In this document: one piece after another, positions 1 to 9,081 of the stretch
How positions within the stretch are numbered: position 1 is the first letter of the stretch
How the letters are laid out: the number at the start of each line of letters is the position of its first letter
From: Scardovia inopinata JCM 12537
GTDB taxonomy: Bacteria > Actinomycetota > Actinomycetes > Actinomycetales > Bifidobacteriaceae
DNA: 64,000 nucleotides
NCBI RefSeq assembly: GCF_001042695.1
Contig: NZ_AP012334.1
Location: forward strand, 1,733,863-1,797,862
Direction: 5' to 3'
Notes under the pieces: generated by a model
Seen by the model: the letters and a program-made list of their open reading frames with translations, nothing else
Database searches by the model: none
Told to the model about the DNA's origin: nothing
Made by a program: the position numbers and the translations under genes

Positions 1-2
1 GC

Positions 3-1886
3 GAAGAACAGCTGGAAGATGCTTCCGGGCAGAAGGTAAGAGTCCCCTACATTGTCATGGAATATATTAAAGGGCAGACCTTAAGGGACATTATTAAGGT
101 CAATGGGTCCCTGAGCCCCCGCGATGCCGAGCAGGTAATGGTAGGGGTCCTTAATGCCCTGGATTATTCCCACCGGATGGGAATAATCCACCGGGACATT
201 AAGCCGGGCAATATTATGATCAGCGACCAGGGCACAGTCAAAGTCATGGATTTTGGCATTGCCCGGGCTCTGGATGATTCTTCGGCTACCATGACCCAGA
301 ACCAGGGAGTGGTAGGTACAGCCCAGTATTTGAGCCCTGAACAGGCCAGGGGTGAGCAGGTAGGTACTAAGTCTGATGTTTACTCAGCTGGCTGCGTTCT
401 TTATGAAATGCTTACCGGGAAACCACCCTTCACCGGTGATTCTGCGGTTGCTATTGCTTATCAGCATGTGTCAGAGACGGCAACTCCTCCAAGCACCCTA
501 ATTCCCGGACTTGATAAACAGTGGGACGCTATCGTGGCTAAGGCTATGGCCAAAGATACCGCCAATCGCTACAGCGATGCTGCAAGTTTCCGCCAAGATA
601 TTGTCACCATTGCTCATGGAGGTGTTCCTGCGGCCGTAGGGGCCAGTAACCTGACTAATCTATCAGAAAGCTCAGCCCAAACCTCGATAGGTGCTACTCA
701 GCCCATGCAGGCAGCCGACGACGATATGGAAGAAACCAAGAGCTGGACAGAGGGATCTCTGCCTGAGGCCTTTGACCCTCAGACTGCCGCCCTTTCTGAT
801 CAGAATGACAGCGTGGAAGGCCCCCAGTCCAGAACTGCGCTCAGACGGCAGGAGCAAAAGAAAAAGCACCAGCGCACCCTGATTATCAGCGGAGTTGTTG
901 CCATCGTGGCAATAGCTGCTGTTATGTTCGGCCTCTGGTATTTCTTTACTTCTCAAAATAAACTGGTCAGCGTCCCCACCATAGATTCCAGCATGTCAGT
1001 CACCCAGGCAAAAGAGGCCATTACCGGAGCGGGCTTGACTTTCCAGCAGGAATCAGATACCTCTTCATCGGAGCCCAAAGGAACTTTTACCAAACAAAGC
1101 CCGGCTGGAGGCAAACGTGTTGCCAGGGGCACTACTGTCAGGGTCTGGTTCTCTGCCGGCCCTCAGGCCAAAACCATCCCCACCGTCAAGGGAATGACCC
1201 AGCAGAGGGCTATAGCAGTCCTATCTGCTGCCGGCTTTAAAGTATCGTCCATTGCAACTGAAAACTCTAACACGGTAGCCAAGGATCATGTAACCCGAAC
1301 AGATCCGGCAGCCGGAACTCAGCAGGCTGCGGGCACCTCAGTCGTGCTGTATATTTCTACCGGCAAAACCACGGTTCCTACTGGTCTGGTTGGTCTCACT
1401 CAGGCATCAGCTCAGAAAGAACTCAACTCCCGCGGGTTCAGCACCAATGCTATTACCCAGGAATCTTCTACCGTGCCTGCAGGCAAGGTTATCAGCGTCT
1501 CCCCTGCTGAAGGCACCACCGTTGACCAGGGGGCTACTATTACTCTCTATGTGTCCAGCGGGCCAAAGATGATTTCTACTCCTTCTCAGAGTACTATGAG
1601 CAATTATGCTGACTCCGGCACCTCCATGCAGATGTATCTGAAATCTTTGGGCTTTACTAATGTCACTATCAGCGGGTCTGCTTCCGACCCGGTAGATACG
1701 GTGACCTTCAACGGGAAAGATATTTCCGAAGTATCATCCCCCCAGCTGGCAGCCAACACTAAAATTGTCATCACAACGTCTGCGGCCCCCGACCCGGACT
1801 CAAATTCCTCCAACGGTTCCGGATCTAATTCGTCCCCCAGTTCGTCCCCCAGCTCATCGTCAGGTGACGGAGGAGACGGCAACTAG
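3..1886 (+). CDS. pknB: PknB-type Ser/Thr protein kinase with PASTA repeats (5' end outside window)
   Basis: Membrane receptor kinase that senses peptidoglycan or muropeptides through PASTA domains and phosphorylates division and wall-synthesis proteins. The reading frame is open from base 3, so the start, the glycine loop and the ATP-binding lysine lie upstream of the window. Visible kinase motifs are the catalytic loop HRDIKPGN, the DFG motif (DFGIARA) and the activation-segment SPEQARG. One membrane helix follows at about residues 292-317 of the visible frame, then four PASTA-like units (three clear, the last divergent), then a Ser/Gly/Asp-rich tail. No terminator is seen before the convergent sortase gene, only 19 bases away. 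In relatives pknB ends a cluster with pbpA and rodA/ftsW, which would lie to the left. The family assignment is secure; the pknB rather than pknA label rests on the PASTA repeats. Confidence 0.95.
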   Translation, partial: EEQLEDASGQKVRVPYIVMEYIKGQTLRDIIKVNGSLSPRDAEQVMVGVLNALDYSHRMGIIHRDIKPGNIMISDQGTVKVMDFGIARALDDSSATMTQNQGVVGTAQYLSPEQARGEQVGTKSDVYSAGCVLYEMLTGKPPFTGDSAVAIAYQHVSETATPPSTLIPGLDKQWDAIVAKAMAKDTANRYSDAASFRQDIVTIAHGGVPAAVGASNLTNLSESSAQTSIGATQPMQAADDDMEETKSWTEGSLPEAFDPQTAALSDQNDSVEGPQSRTALRRQEQKKKHQRTLIISGVVAIVAIAAVMFGLWYFFTSQNKLVSVPTIDSSMSVTQAKEAITGAGLTFQQESDTSSSEPKGTFTKQSPAGGKRVARGTTVRVWFSAGPQAKTIPTVKGMTQQRAIAVLSAAGFKVSSIATENSNTVAKDHVTRTDPAAGTQQAAGTSVVLYISTGKTTVPTGLVGLTQASAQKELNSRGFSTNAITQESSTVPAGKVISVSPAEGTTVDQGATITLYVSSGPKMISTPSQSTMSNYADSGTSMQMYLKSLGFTNVTISGSASDPVDTVTFNGKDISEVSSPQLAANTKIVITTSAAPDPDSNSSNGSGSNSSPSSSPSSSSGDGGDGN

Positions 1887-1905
1887 GAGTCCTGGACCGG
1901 CAGAG

Positions 1906-3069
1906 TTAGCCAACAAAATTGGACGATATTTGCAGGAAGGGGATATTCTTGGCCATCCAGGGATATCCCCACTGGAAGCAGGCAGCCAAACCGGCGAAAA
2001 TCAAGAACAGCACCAGGATTACCCGGATTGGCGCAGGCCCGGGCTGCAGGCGGATTAGCCAGCCGTAAAGGCTGAACATGGGGCGTTGACGGCGGTCAAG
2101 AGCCCTATAAGAGGCGATCCCCCTGTATCGCCAAACCAACGCAGCCGCCAAGTAGATTATGGCATACGCGCAGAGGGCAAGAATCATAAGCCGGGACATA
2201 TCTGGCAGAGTGGTTGCTGAATCAGCACTCGTTTCCTGAGTAAAAGTCACCTGACCGTTCGCAGTTTTCCCCGCCAGAGCCTGGGGAATACCCTCCGAGA
2301 CCTTTGACCAGGATACCAGTTTCCCGTAGGTAATCCAGCGATGAGCAGCAGTAATATAAGCGTACCGGGGTTCGCAGGTCGTCAGTGTTATCAGGCGGTC
2401 CTTTGCCGTTTGCTCCGGGTGATTAGGAACAGGATACACTACCCGAATGTCCGCTGGCTCCACAATCTCATGCCCGGTATATTGATAGACATACCAGTAA
2501 TTCTGGGTGCGAACAACAATCTTGTCTCCTGAGGTGAACTGATCCACATGGGCCAGCGGCTCCCCGTAGCCGGCCCTGTGCCCGGCTACAGCAAAATTCC
2601 CTACTGCTCCGGCCCGCTGGGTTTGACTGTAATGCCCTAAACCATGCATATTCAACTGCTGCAGGCTGGTTCCTTCTACAATGTTGCGGGACCATTTAGC
2701 TCCGAATCTAGGAATATAAATTTTAGCGATGACTTTTCCGGTTACATAGGCCCCTTTTTCTACCGGGGCTGTCCCAGGCTGATAAGCGGGAGCAATAGTA
2801 TAGCCGCTGGAGGATTTAGCAGAAGTCCACGAGGAGGTCTGGGTCTGATCATCTTGTGCCTGTTCTTTTTGAGACAAAACCCCGGTCCACCAAACTTGCC
2901 AAACAATATAGAACCCCACTATCAAGGCAGCAGTGATGAGAATTTCACCAATAAAACCAGCTAAAGAGGCAAAAAAGCGTCTGACTGTCCGCCCTGTCGG
3001 ACTCGCAGCAGCAGGTTGGTTCCTACCAGAATTTCCCTGCACGGCATCTGAGCTGTTCATCTCACCCAT
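1906..3069 (-). CDS. srtE: Class E sortase
   Basis: Membrane-anchored cysteine transpeptidase that attaches surface proteins or pilins to the wall. It has 387 residues: a polar N-terminus, one membrane helix (about residues 36-62), then the sortase beta-barrel. The catalytic His lies in VAGHRAGYG, the Cys in TLTTCEPRY and the Arg in AAHRWITYG. TLTTC followed by EPRY is typical of class E enzymes of actinobacteria. A second hydrophobic stretch near residues 293-312 and a third near the C-terminus suggest extra membrane segments, as in other bifidobacterial class E sortases. The ATG at 3069 is preceded by GAAGGTGG. Placement next to DUF881, crgA and pknB is conserved in actinobacteria. No LPXTG-like substrate is encoded in the window. 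Confidence 0.92.
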   Translation of the reverse strand: MGEMNSSDAVQGNSGRNQPAAASPTGRTVRRFFASLAGFIGEILITAALIVGFYIVWQVWWTGVLSQKEQAQDDQTQTSSWTSAKSSSGYTIAPAYQPGTAPVEKGAYVTGKVIAKIYIPRFGAKWSRNIVEGTSLQQLNMHGLGHYSQTQRAGAVGNFAVAGHRAGYGEPLAHVDQFTSGDKIVVRTQNYWYVYQYTGHEIVEPADIRVVYPVPNHPEQTAKDRLITLTTCEPRYAYITAAHRWITYGKLVSWSKVSEGIPQALAGKTANGQVTFTQETSADSATTLPDMSRLMILALCAYAIIYLAAALVWRYRGIASYRALDRRQRPMFSLYGWLIRLQPGPAPIRVILVLFLIFAGLAACFQWGYPWMAKNIPFLQISSNFVG

Positions 3070-3095
3070 CGAAAACCACCTTCGCTACCTTGACC

Positions 3096-3125
3096 CTTGT
3101 GTGATGTGTTCTTGCGTGATGTATT
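3096..3125. repeat. 15-bp tandem duplication in sortase/DUF881 spacer
   Basis: Two adjacent 15-bp units, CTTGTGTGATGTGTT and CTTGCGTGATGTATT, match at 13 of 15 positions. They lie between the DUF881 stop and the sortase start. Confidence 0.8.
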
Positions 3126-3143
3126 CACCCTGTCTGATTATAT

Positions 3144-3977
3144 TCACCGCGAAACTGAAGCATATTTCAGAGTTTGAGTTGTTGCCGTGGCAGCTGGGAA
3201 ATAAAGCTCAGATTCTTTCTTCACACTGTACCCCAGACCATCGGCCTTAACATACTCTTTGTATATTTTTATCGCTTCAGACGAATTCAAGGCGGTAGTC
3301 ATGCGACTGTAATCGCCAATGGCAGAGATTTTATAAGGGGGAGCGTACTGTTTACCTTCCAGAAGAAGGACGTTGCCCACACAGCGTACAGCCGTGGAAA
3401 CGGTGACCCTCTGCCCCTGAATAGTCATAGCCTCGGCACCTCCAGCCCAGAGGGCATTCACCACAGCCTCAATATCCTGCTGATGGATGACGTAATCATT
3501 CACATTGTTGGTGCTATCATCATTGGACGACTGTGCATGCTGCTCCCAGAGAGGAGAATCATCCAGGACAACGGTAATCCCTGTCCCTTTAACAGCTGTG
3601 AGATTAGGCTGGGAACTGTTGGAGGAAGCATTGGCATTGCCGGAGTCACCTGTGCCCGTATTCGCCTGGTCTGGATTTACCCTGGAAGCAGAAGAAATAT
3701 TCTTTTTCAGAACATCGATTTGATTGGTTAAAGACTTAACTTCCTGGGTCAGATCAGTCACTTTCCGTTCTCTTTGAGTCAGGAGTTCCTCAGTATTAGT
3801 GCTGGGGGTATAGTCATAGTTCGACTGAACATTAACGGCAAAGAGCCAACCAACCAGAGAAAAAATCAGTATAGTGACCAGAGAGGCATACCAGGGCTTC
3901 TGAGGCATGCGATGGCTGGAAACCGCACGGGCAGAGCCCTTTGCAGGATCCTTCCTACGCCTTGAGAACAGTACCAT
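3144..3977 (-). CDS. DUF881 family membrane-anchored protein
   Basis: Conserved actinobacterial protein of unknown function, usually found next to crgA and class E sortase. From the chosen ATG it has 277 residues: a basic N-terminus, one membrane helix (about residues 29-46), a coiled-coil stretch (repeated Leu with TQEVKSLTNQIDVLKKN), a Ser/Asn-rich linker, then the DUF881 fold with GTGITVVLDDS and VNALWAGGAEAMTIQGQR. The frame stays open upstream to 4091, but those 38 residues look unstructured and overlap the crgA leader, so the start at 3977 (GGGGTGA just upstream) is preferred. The coiled coil and envelope neighbours fit a division or wall role, which is inference. Confidence 0.85.
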   Translation of the reverse strand: MVLFSRRRKDPAKGSARAVSSHRMPQKPWYASLVTILIFSLVGWLFAVNVQSNYDYTPSTNTEELLTQRERKVTDLTQEVKSLTNQIDVLKKNISSASRVNPDQANTGTGDSGNANASSNSSQPNLTAVKGTGITVVLDDSPLWEQHAQSSNDDSTNNVNDYVIHQQDIEAVVNALWAGGAEAMTIQGQRVTVSTAVRCVGNVLLLEGKQYAPPYKISAIGDYSRMTTALNSSEAIKIYKEYVKADGLGYSVKKESELYFPAATATTQTLKYASVSR

Positions 3978-4090
3978 TTCACCCCGATCGCAAAAGTTCT
4001 TTCTTCCAGCATAACAGTTAGAATAGCTTTTAGTGTTTTTACCGCAGGTTGATTTCAAGAGAATCACACTCCAGGAGCTTAAGGAGAACA

Positions 4091-4657
4091 ATGTCTGACG
4101 ACAAGGAAATAAAAGACCAGGAAGATGCCAGCCTGACCACAGAAGTGCAGGAAGAGGCAGAAGCCGCAGACAAGACCACAGCTGGTGCTGAGACTAATGG
4201 TGAAACTAATGCTGAGAAGACCGATGCCAATGCCGAAGCCGAAGCCGAAGTTGATTCAGATTCTGAGTCCAAAAAATCCTTCCCTTCCTCTCCTCTGTTC
4301 AAGCGCAATAAGAAGAAGTCTTATGAATTCAAACCTGAAAATCCTGACGCTGTAGATGCTGCTGTTAAACGTCTGGAAGAAGGCATGAGCCAAGAGAACA
4401 TAACTCCTCAAATGGAGCATATGATGAAGCAGCAGGAAGACCATATGAAACGGGTAGACAAGGCGATTGAAGACACCAAAACTAATCCAGCCTGGTTCGT
4501 TCCCCTCTTCAGCTTCCTCCTGATTCTCGGCCTTTTATGGGTGGTGATTTATTATCTGACCACATCCTACCCCATTCCTGCCATTGGAGCCTGGAACCTG
4601 GCAATCGGTGCAGGAATTTCCTTCTTGGGCTTCATCCTGCTCATGTGGTGGCACTGA
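4091..4657 (+). CDS. crgA: Cell division protein CrgA with long acidic N-terminal extension
   Basis: CrgA is a small integral membrane protein that helps place FtsZ and penicillin-binding proteins at the septum in actinobacteria. The last ~65 residues carry the family signature: two membrane helices (about 132-153 and 163-185) joined by a short TTSYPIPAIGAWN segment, and a C-terminal MWWH. The start at 4091 has a good ribosome site (AAGGAG, 4 bases before ATG). The protein has 188 residues, whereas the family is usually about 90; the additional ~95 residues are rich in Glu, Ala, Asp and Lys and look disordered. It is transcribed divergently from the DUF881 gene. Confidence 0.93.
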   Translation: MSDDKEIKDQEDASLTTEVQEEAEAADKTTAGAETNGETNAEKTDANAEAEAEVDSDSESKKSFPSSPLFKRNKKKSYEFKPENPDAVDAAVKRLEEGMSQENITPQMEHMMKQQEDHMKRVDKAIEDTKTNPAWFVPLFSFLLILGLLWVVIYYLTTSYPIPAIGAWNLAIGAGISFLGFILLMWWH

Positions 4658-4670
4658 CTTTTCAGTGACG

Positions 4671-4710
4671 TTACTTTCTAGCATTACTTTCTGGCACTAA
4701 CTTCCTGCCA
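4671..4710. repeat. 13-bp imperfect tandem repeat, three copies
   Basis: TTACTTTCTAGCA, TTACTTTCTGGCA and TAACTTCCTGCCA follow one another in the crgA/rhomboid spacer, just after the crgA stop. A second, 17-bp duplication around GTCAGTTCA follows at about 4714-4747. Confidence 0.8.
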
Positions 4711-4733
4711 ATAGTGTCAGTTCATGAGTAATG

Positions 4734-5534
4734 TCAGTTCACGAGGCAGATTAGGAATACAACAAGCAGGATAGCGCTGACAGACCCTCCGTATATCCAC
4801 ATTCGGCGCCCAATACTGGCTGATCGTAGGGCTGGCAGACCGCTGGTCATCAGCCAGGCTAGCAGAGTTCCGGTCACAAAACCGCCTAAGTGTACCTGCC
4901 AGGCCACCGTTGAAAAGAGCATGGGAACGATCAGGGTAAGACCCAGGAAAATTGCCAGGCTCAAGGCATTGGTTTCCATCCTCATCTTTGCTGAAGCAAC
5001 CAGGCTGGCACCGAAAAGGCCAAAAATAGCCCCGCTGGCGCCGATCACTGCTACCAAGGCAGAAGGGTCTGTTTGTTTCCACCAGATCATGTACGATACA
5101 GATCCCCCAAATCCACTTATCAGAAAAAGGGCCAAAAATTCCCAGTGCCCGAGAAGCTTCTCCAGGACTATACCGCCAATATAGAGGGAAACCATATTAA
5201 AGAAAATATGAGTGATCCCAGGAACAGAATGCAGGAAAATACTGGTGAGCATGGTCCAAGGATGGCTACTGACAAATGAGGGAACCAGTTCAAAGGGAAT
5301 TTCTGCTACTCTCAAGGCTTGGGGGTTAATAAAGTAAGCTATTTCTTCAATCAGCCAGATGAGAGTACAGATGGCAATCAGAACCAGGGTGATGTTCCTG
5401 CCCCCATGATTCCAGTCATATCGCCACCGTCTCAGCCTCATGCGAAGTTCAAAACCAGGCTTGCCCTGCTGATGTGAATGGTGGTGATTTCCGCCTGACC
5501 GGCCAGGGTTCTGGAAGGGATTCCCATTGCTCAT
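4734..5534 (-). CDS. Rhomboid family intramembrane serine protease
   Basis: Cleaves membrane helices within the lipid bilayer. It has 266 residues from the chosen ATG. After a His/Gln-rich cytosolic start come six or more membrane helices. The catalytic serine lies in GASGAIFGLFGA and the catalytic histidine in HLGGFVTG, both in the expected order. HIFFNMVSLYIGG carries the conserved asparagine helix. Start choice is uncertain: ATG codons at 5546 and 5534 are both weakly supported, and the TTG at 5624 seems too far upstream. A rhomboid gene close to crgA is common in actinobacteria near the origin. Substrates cannot be told. Confidence 0.9.
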   Translation of the reverse strand: MSNGNPFQNPGRSGGNHHHSHQQGKPGFELRMRLRRWRYDWNHGGRNITLVLIAICTLIWLIEEIAYFINPQALRVAEIPFELVPSFVSSHPWTMLTSIFLHSVPGITHIFFNMVSLYIGGIVLEKLLGHWEFLALFLISGFGGSVSYMIWWKQTDPSALVAVIGASGAIFGLFGASLVASAKMRMETNALSLAIFLGLTLIVPMLFSTVAWQVHLGGFVTGTLLAWLMTSGLPALRSASIGRRMWIYGGSVSAILLVVFLICLVN

Positions 5535-5591
5535 ATAAGATCTCATAAGCAGAATCTTATCGCAGACAAGGGGCAGAAGGAGGTCTAATAA

Positions 5592-5705
5592 ATGCGACAC
5601 GCCGAGACACGCCGTGTTTTTCAATGTTTTTTCTTAAGAAAAACAAATTCTCGGCTTATTGTCGGCGTGTTGTCACCTCTTTGCCATAATTACTGCCTAG
5701 AATAG
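5592..5705 (+). CDS. Candidate 37-residue small ORF
   Basis: A short open frame starts with ATG at 5592, seven bases after a full AAGGAGGT ribosome site (5577-5584), and ends at TAG 5703. The product is basic and Cys-containing and matches nothing I recognise. It lies in the divergent spacer before the small membrane protein gene at 5764 and spans the GACACGCCGA repeats. It could be a leader peptide or chance; the strong ribosome site is the only direct support. Confidence 0.25.
   Translation: MRHAETRRVFQCFFLRKTNSRLIVGVLSPLCHNYCLE
5596..5670. promoter_or_regulatory. Cluster of ACACGCCG motifs around a perfect palindrome
   Basis: GACACGCCGA occurs at 5596 and GACACGCCGT at 5606, spaced exactly 10 bp, one helical turn. 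An inverted copy, TCGGCGTGT, lies at 5662-5670. Between them at about 5629-5644 is the palindrome TTTTTCTTAAGAAAAA. The layout, in a divergent spacer, looks like a regulator binding region; the regulator is unknown. Confidence 0.35.
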
Positions 5706-5763
5706 GATGTACTGATGTCGCGAAAGGTGCACATCAAAAAATCATAAACTGAAAGGAGCCACT

Positions 5764-6000
5764 ATGGACGATCGCAGGTCTGGAAACGGCTGGAAGTTTT
5801 TTGCACTGATCTTTGGCGCCTTGTTGGCTGGGCTGGTTGGCTTTTACATCTATAAGCAGCAGAATCCTGAGTATGATCCCTGGGAAGAGCCATGGGAGAA
5901 CAGCTCATCTCCTGTTGAGTTGGACATCCCCGACGATGACGACGATGCTGATGATGGAGCCAAGAACACTGGCGAGGCAACAGAGACCGATAAAAAGTAA
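5764..6000 (+). CDS. Small single-pass membrane protein with acidic tail
   Basis: A 78-residue protein with a short basic N-terminus, one membrane helix (about residues 12-29, FALIFGALLAGLVGFYIY) and a very acidic C-terminal tail including a run of five Asp (IPDDDDDADD). The start is supported by AAAGGAG five to six bases upstream. A terminator follows at 6065. I do not recognise a family; the shape (tiny, one helix, acidic cytosolic or external tail) is common among conserved bifidobacterial hypotheticals. Topology by positive-inside would leave the acidic tail outside, but this is not certain. Confidence 0.75.
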   Translation: MDDRRSGNGWKFFALIFGALLAGLVGFYIYKQQNPEYDPWEEPWENSSSPVELDIPDDDDDADDGAKNTGEATETDKK

Positions 6001-6064
6001 ATAAAACTTACTTATAGCTTATGAAGTCAGCGGAGTGCTGATTTCTCCAAGATCCAACCTAACT

Positions 6065-6094
6065 GCCCGGCTGCACGTGTGGCTGGGCTTTTTC
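6065..6094 (+). terminator. Rho-independent terminator after the small membrane protein gene
   Basis: GCCCGGC and GGCTGGGC pair around a nine-base loop and are followed by TTTTTC. It sits 65 bases after the stop at 6000. Confidence 0.8.
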
Positions 6095-6286
6095 GTGTCT
6101 TCATGTGTACCCTGGCATTGTGCACCCTGGTAAGATTGCGACAGTTCTGCCACGGCTATTGGCAAAGGCCATTTGCAAGACTATCGGCGGGGCTAAAAGC
6201 AAAACTCCAAAAGAAAAAGTTCGCCTGCTGAAGTATCAGCAGGCGAATAATCCAATCAGTCTAGGACCTTACCTCAAAAGCAGGGA

Positions 6287-8782
6287 TCAGGCTTCACGAG
6301 ACTGCAAAGCTGCATCCTCAGGCAAAGGACCGGTCATCCAGACCCGTTCCAGATAATCGGCAATGGACCGGTCAGAGCTGAAGTAACCAGACCTGGCAGT
6401 GTTGAGCAGGGCCTTGCGGAACCAGATCTTCTCATCCGCATAGGTCTTCTCAATTTCAGCCTGAATATCCATATAGGCACCGAAATCTGCCAAAGTCATG
6501 AAATAATCCTTGTTCAGCCAGTCATTGACCAGAGCCTGGTATGTTGACTTGTCTCCATTGGAGAAAGTGCCATCAGCAACCATATCGATGGCCCTCTGCA
6601 GGCGTGGATCGCTCTGATAATACTGCCGGGACAGGCCCTTAGTGTCATAGCCTTCCTTGTAGAGATCCTCAACCTCATCGACTGTCATGCCAAAGAGGAA
6701 GAAGTTCTCATGACCAACCCGGTCACGAATCTCCACGTTAGCTCCGTCCAAAGTACCAACAGTCAGGGCACCATTCAGGGCAAACTTCATGTTGCCAGTT
6801 CCGGAAGCTTCTTTACCAGCCTGAGAAATCTGTTCATCAAGCTCGGTGGCAGGAATCAAATTCTGAGCCAGCTCAATGTTGTAGTTCCAAGGGAAGAAGA
6901 CGTTCAGCTTTCCCTGCACTGCCGGATCATTGTTAACCACGCGGGAAACATTATTAATCAGCTGAATGGTTTCCTTGGCCATGGCATAACCGGGGGCTGC
7001 CTTGGCGCCAAAAATAACCGTGCGGGGAGTGAAAGCATCCAGGTCGACTTCGCCAGACTTAATGGCTGCATACCGGGCAATAACAGATAGAATCTTCAGA
7101 GACTGACGCTTGTACTCGTGCAGACGCTTGATCATGGAATCGAACATGGTGTTGGGGTTGACCTCGAAACCGTAGCGCTCCTTGGCAAAGTGAGCAAAAT
7201 CGCGCTTATTTGCCCTCTTGACCTCAGCAAAACGATGAACAAACTCATCATCATCGGCAAGTGGAACCAACCCTTCCAGCTTGGACAGATCACTGACCCA
7301 GCTATCAGTTCCCAAACCTTCAGTAATCAGGTCGGACATCCGGGGGTTTGCAATGCGCACAAAACGGCGGGGTGTAACACCGTTGGTCACATTTGTAAAC
7401 TTATTTGGGAAGAGATCGCTGAAGTCGCGCAGGGTTACATCTTTCAGCAACTGGGAATGCAGCTCGGCCACACCGTTGACGTGAGAACCGCCGGCAGTTG
7501 CCAGATAAGCCATGCGAACCTGGGGATCATCGCCCTCGGTCACAATGCGCATGCGGTCAATCTTGCCTTCGTCATCAGTCAAGGTAGACAGGAGCTTTAC
7601 AAAGTTCTGATTGATCTTCTGAATAATTTCCAGGTGACGGGGCAGGAGTTCTCCAATTAGGTGGGCCGGCCACACTTCCAGGGCCTCAGGCAGAAGAGTA
7701 TGGCAGGTATAGTTAAAGGTCCTGGTAGTAATATCCCAGGCTGTATCCCAGTCATAGTCATATTCATCCATGAGGATGCGCATAAGCTCAGGAATACCAA
7801 TAACCGGGTGAGTATCGTTAAGCTGGAAGGTGATCTTGGTTGGGAAGGTAGTAAGATCAGGCTTGTCCTGCCCTGGATAAAAGGTGCGGATGGCATCGTG
7901 CAGGGAAGCAGATACAAAGAAATACTGCTGCTGCAAACGCAGAGACTTGCCCGCGGGGGTGGAATCTTCAGGATAAAGAATCTTGGTAATATTTTCTGCC
8001 TTGATCTGCGGCTTCACAGCTCCTTCGTAGTCGCTCTTGTTGAAGGTGAGCAGGTCGAACTCATCGTAAGACTTAGCAGTCCACAAACGCAAGGTATTGA
8101 CGCGGCCTGACTCATAGCCGGGAACCAGGTAGTCCACTGGGATGGCGCGAACAGACCAATCCGGCTGCCACACGCGCTTGCCGTTTTCCTCTGTTACCCT
8201 GCCTCCAAAGTTCACACGAACGTCGCGATTGTAATCAATATGACCCCAGGGATTCTCGTTAGTCAGCCAGTAGTCAGCCCGTTCAACCTGACGGCCCTGG
8301 GAGTCAAATTCCTGACGGAAAATACCGTATTGATACTGAATGCCATAACCGAAGGCAGGAACGCCAATAGAGGCCAAAGAATCAATAAAGCAAGCAGCCA
8401 GACGTCCCAAGCCGCCGTTGCCTAAACCTGGTTCAGGCTCAGAGAAAATAACATCATCGGTCTTGAAGCCCAGTTTAGCCATGGCTTCAGCAAACTGGTC
8501 GGTCAGCCCTGCATTGAGGAGAGCATTGCGCAACTGCCGTCCCATGAGGAACTCGGCGCTCAAATAACCTACGGCCTTGGTGCTTCCCTTTACCATGTCT
8601 GCTTTTGTTTTTGCCCAGGCCCCAATGAGATGGTTGCGAGTAGCCTTCGCCGTGGCGACATAAACATCTTTAGCAGTAGCCTCAGCTGCTGTCACACCCT
8701 GTTCAGTAAGGAGATAGCCTTTAATCTCGTCTGCAAACGCATCAGCTGAAACCGGCGCCTTTGGCGCTGTAATCTGTGTCAT
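6287..8782 (-). CDS. glgP: Glycogen/maltodextrin phosphorylase
   Basis: Releases glucose 1-phosphate from the non-reducing ends of alpha-1,4-glucans using phosphate and pyridoxal phosphate. The 831 residues match the usual family length. The PLP-binding lysine lies in GTGNMKFALNGALTVGT (about residue 665), and NGGLGRLAACFIDSLA is the conserved N-terminal glucan phosphorylase motif. The start at 8782 has AGGA ten bases upstream; the longer in-frame extension to 8944 has no support. The gene stands alone, with an inverted repeat about 80-100 bases upstream that could be an operator. It would feed storage or dietary glucan into the bifid shunt. Confidence 0.96.
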   Translation of the reverse strand: MTQITAPKAPVSADAFADEIKGYLLTEQGVTAAEATAKDVYVATAKATRNHLIGAWAKTKADMVKGSTKAVGYLSAEFLMGRQLRNALLNAGLTDQFAEAMAKLGFKTDDVIFSEPEPGLGNGGLGRLAACFIDSLASIGVPAFGYGIQYQYGIFRQEFDSQGRQVERADYWLTNENPWGHIDYNRDVRVNFGGRVTEENGKRVWQPDWSVRAIPVDYLVPGYESGRVNTLRLWTAKSYDEFDLLTFNKSDYEGAVKPQIKAENITKILYPEDSTPAGKSLRLQQQYFFVSASLHDAIRTFYPGQDKPDLTTFPTKITFQLNDTHPVIGIPELMRILMDEYDYDWDTAWDITTRTFNYTCHTLLPEALEVWPAHLIGELLPRHLEIIQKINQNFVKLLSTLTDDEGKIDRMRIVTEGDDPQVRMAYLATAGGSHVNGVAELHSQLLKDVTLRDFSDLFPNKFTNVTNGVTPRRFVRIANPRMSDLITEGLGTDSWVSDLSKLEGLVPLADDDEFVHRFAEVKRANKRDFAHFAKERYGFEVNPNTMFDSMIKRLHEYKRQSLKILSVIARYAAIKSGEVDLDAFTPRTVIFGAKAAPGYAMAKETIQLINNVSRVVNNDPAVQGKLNVFFPWNYNIELAQNLIPATELDEQISQAGKEASGTGNMKFALNGALTVGTLDGANVEIRDRVGHENFFLFGMTVDEVEDLYKEGYDTKGLSRQYYQSDPRLQRAIDMVADGTFSNGDKSTYQALVNDWLNKDYFMTLADFGAYMDIQAEIEKTYADEKIWFRKALLNTARSGYFSSDRSIADYLERVWMTGPLPEDAALQSREA

Positions 8783-8862
8783 AACAAAAAATCCTTCTGT
8801 TGTCAGCACACTATTAGCACATCTATTATGCCTTATGGGGCCTACCTTAACCCACTGCATAA

Positions 8863-8882
8863 TTTGCGCCCTTCTGCGCAAA
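8863..8882. promoter_or_regulatory. Inverted repeat upstream of glgP, possible operator
   Basis: TTTGCGC and GCGCAAA form a perfect 7-bp inverted repeat with a 6-bp spacer. It lies just upstream of a possible minus-strand -10 (CATAAT). It resembles LacI-family operators, which would fit carbon control of glgP, but no assignment can be made by eye. Confidence 0.35.
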
Positions 8883-9081
8883 ATCTGCTGTGGGAGAATG
8901 CACCTCCCCAGCAGCAACGCAGGCCAGTCATTTCCATCTGCCAACCTTCATTGCTCAGGTCCCTTAAACAGAGCCTGCTTCTTCCCATCGTTCTTCCTGA
9001 TTTGCACGTTCTAAAAACGTCCATCAGGAAACTTTACACTAGTGGCAGGAATGCGGACAGGCGGTGTGGCAGAATCGACAT

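Noticed and set aside
6075..6080. CACGTG core that could belong to a parS site (also at 13324)
   Set aside because: The flanks (GCACGTGT and CCACGTGTGG) lack the GTTT/AAAC arms; the first is the loop of a terminator.
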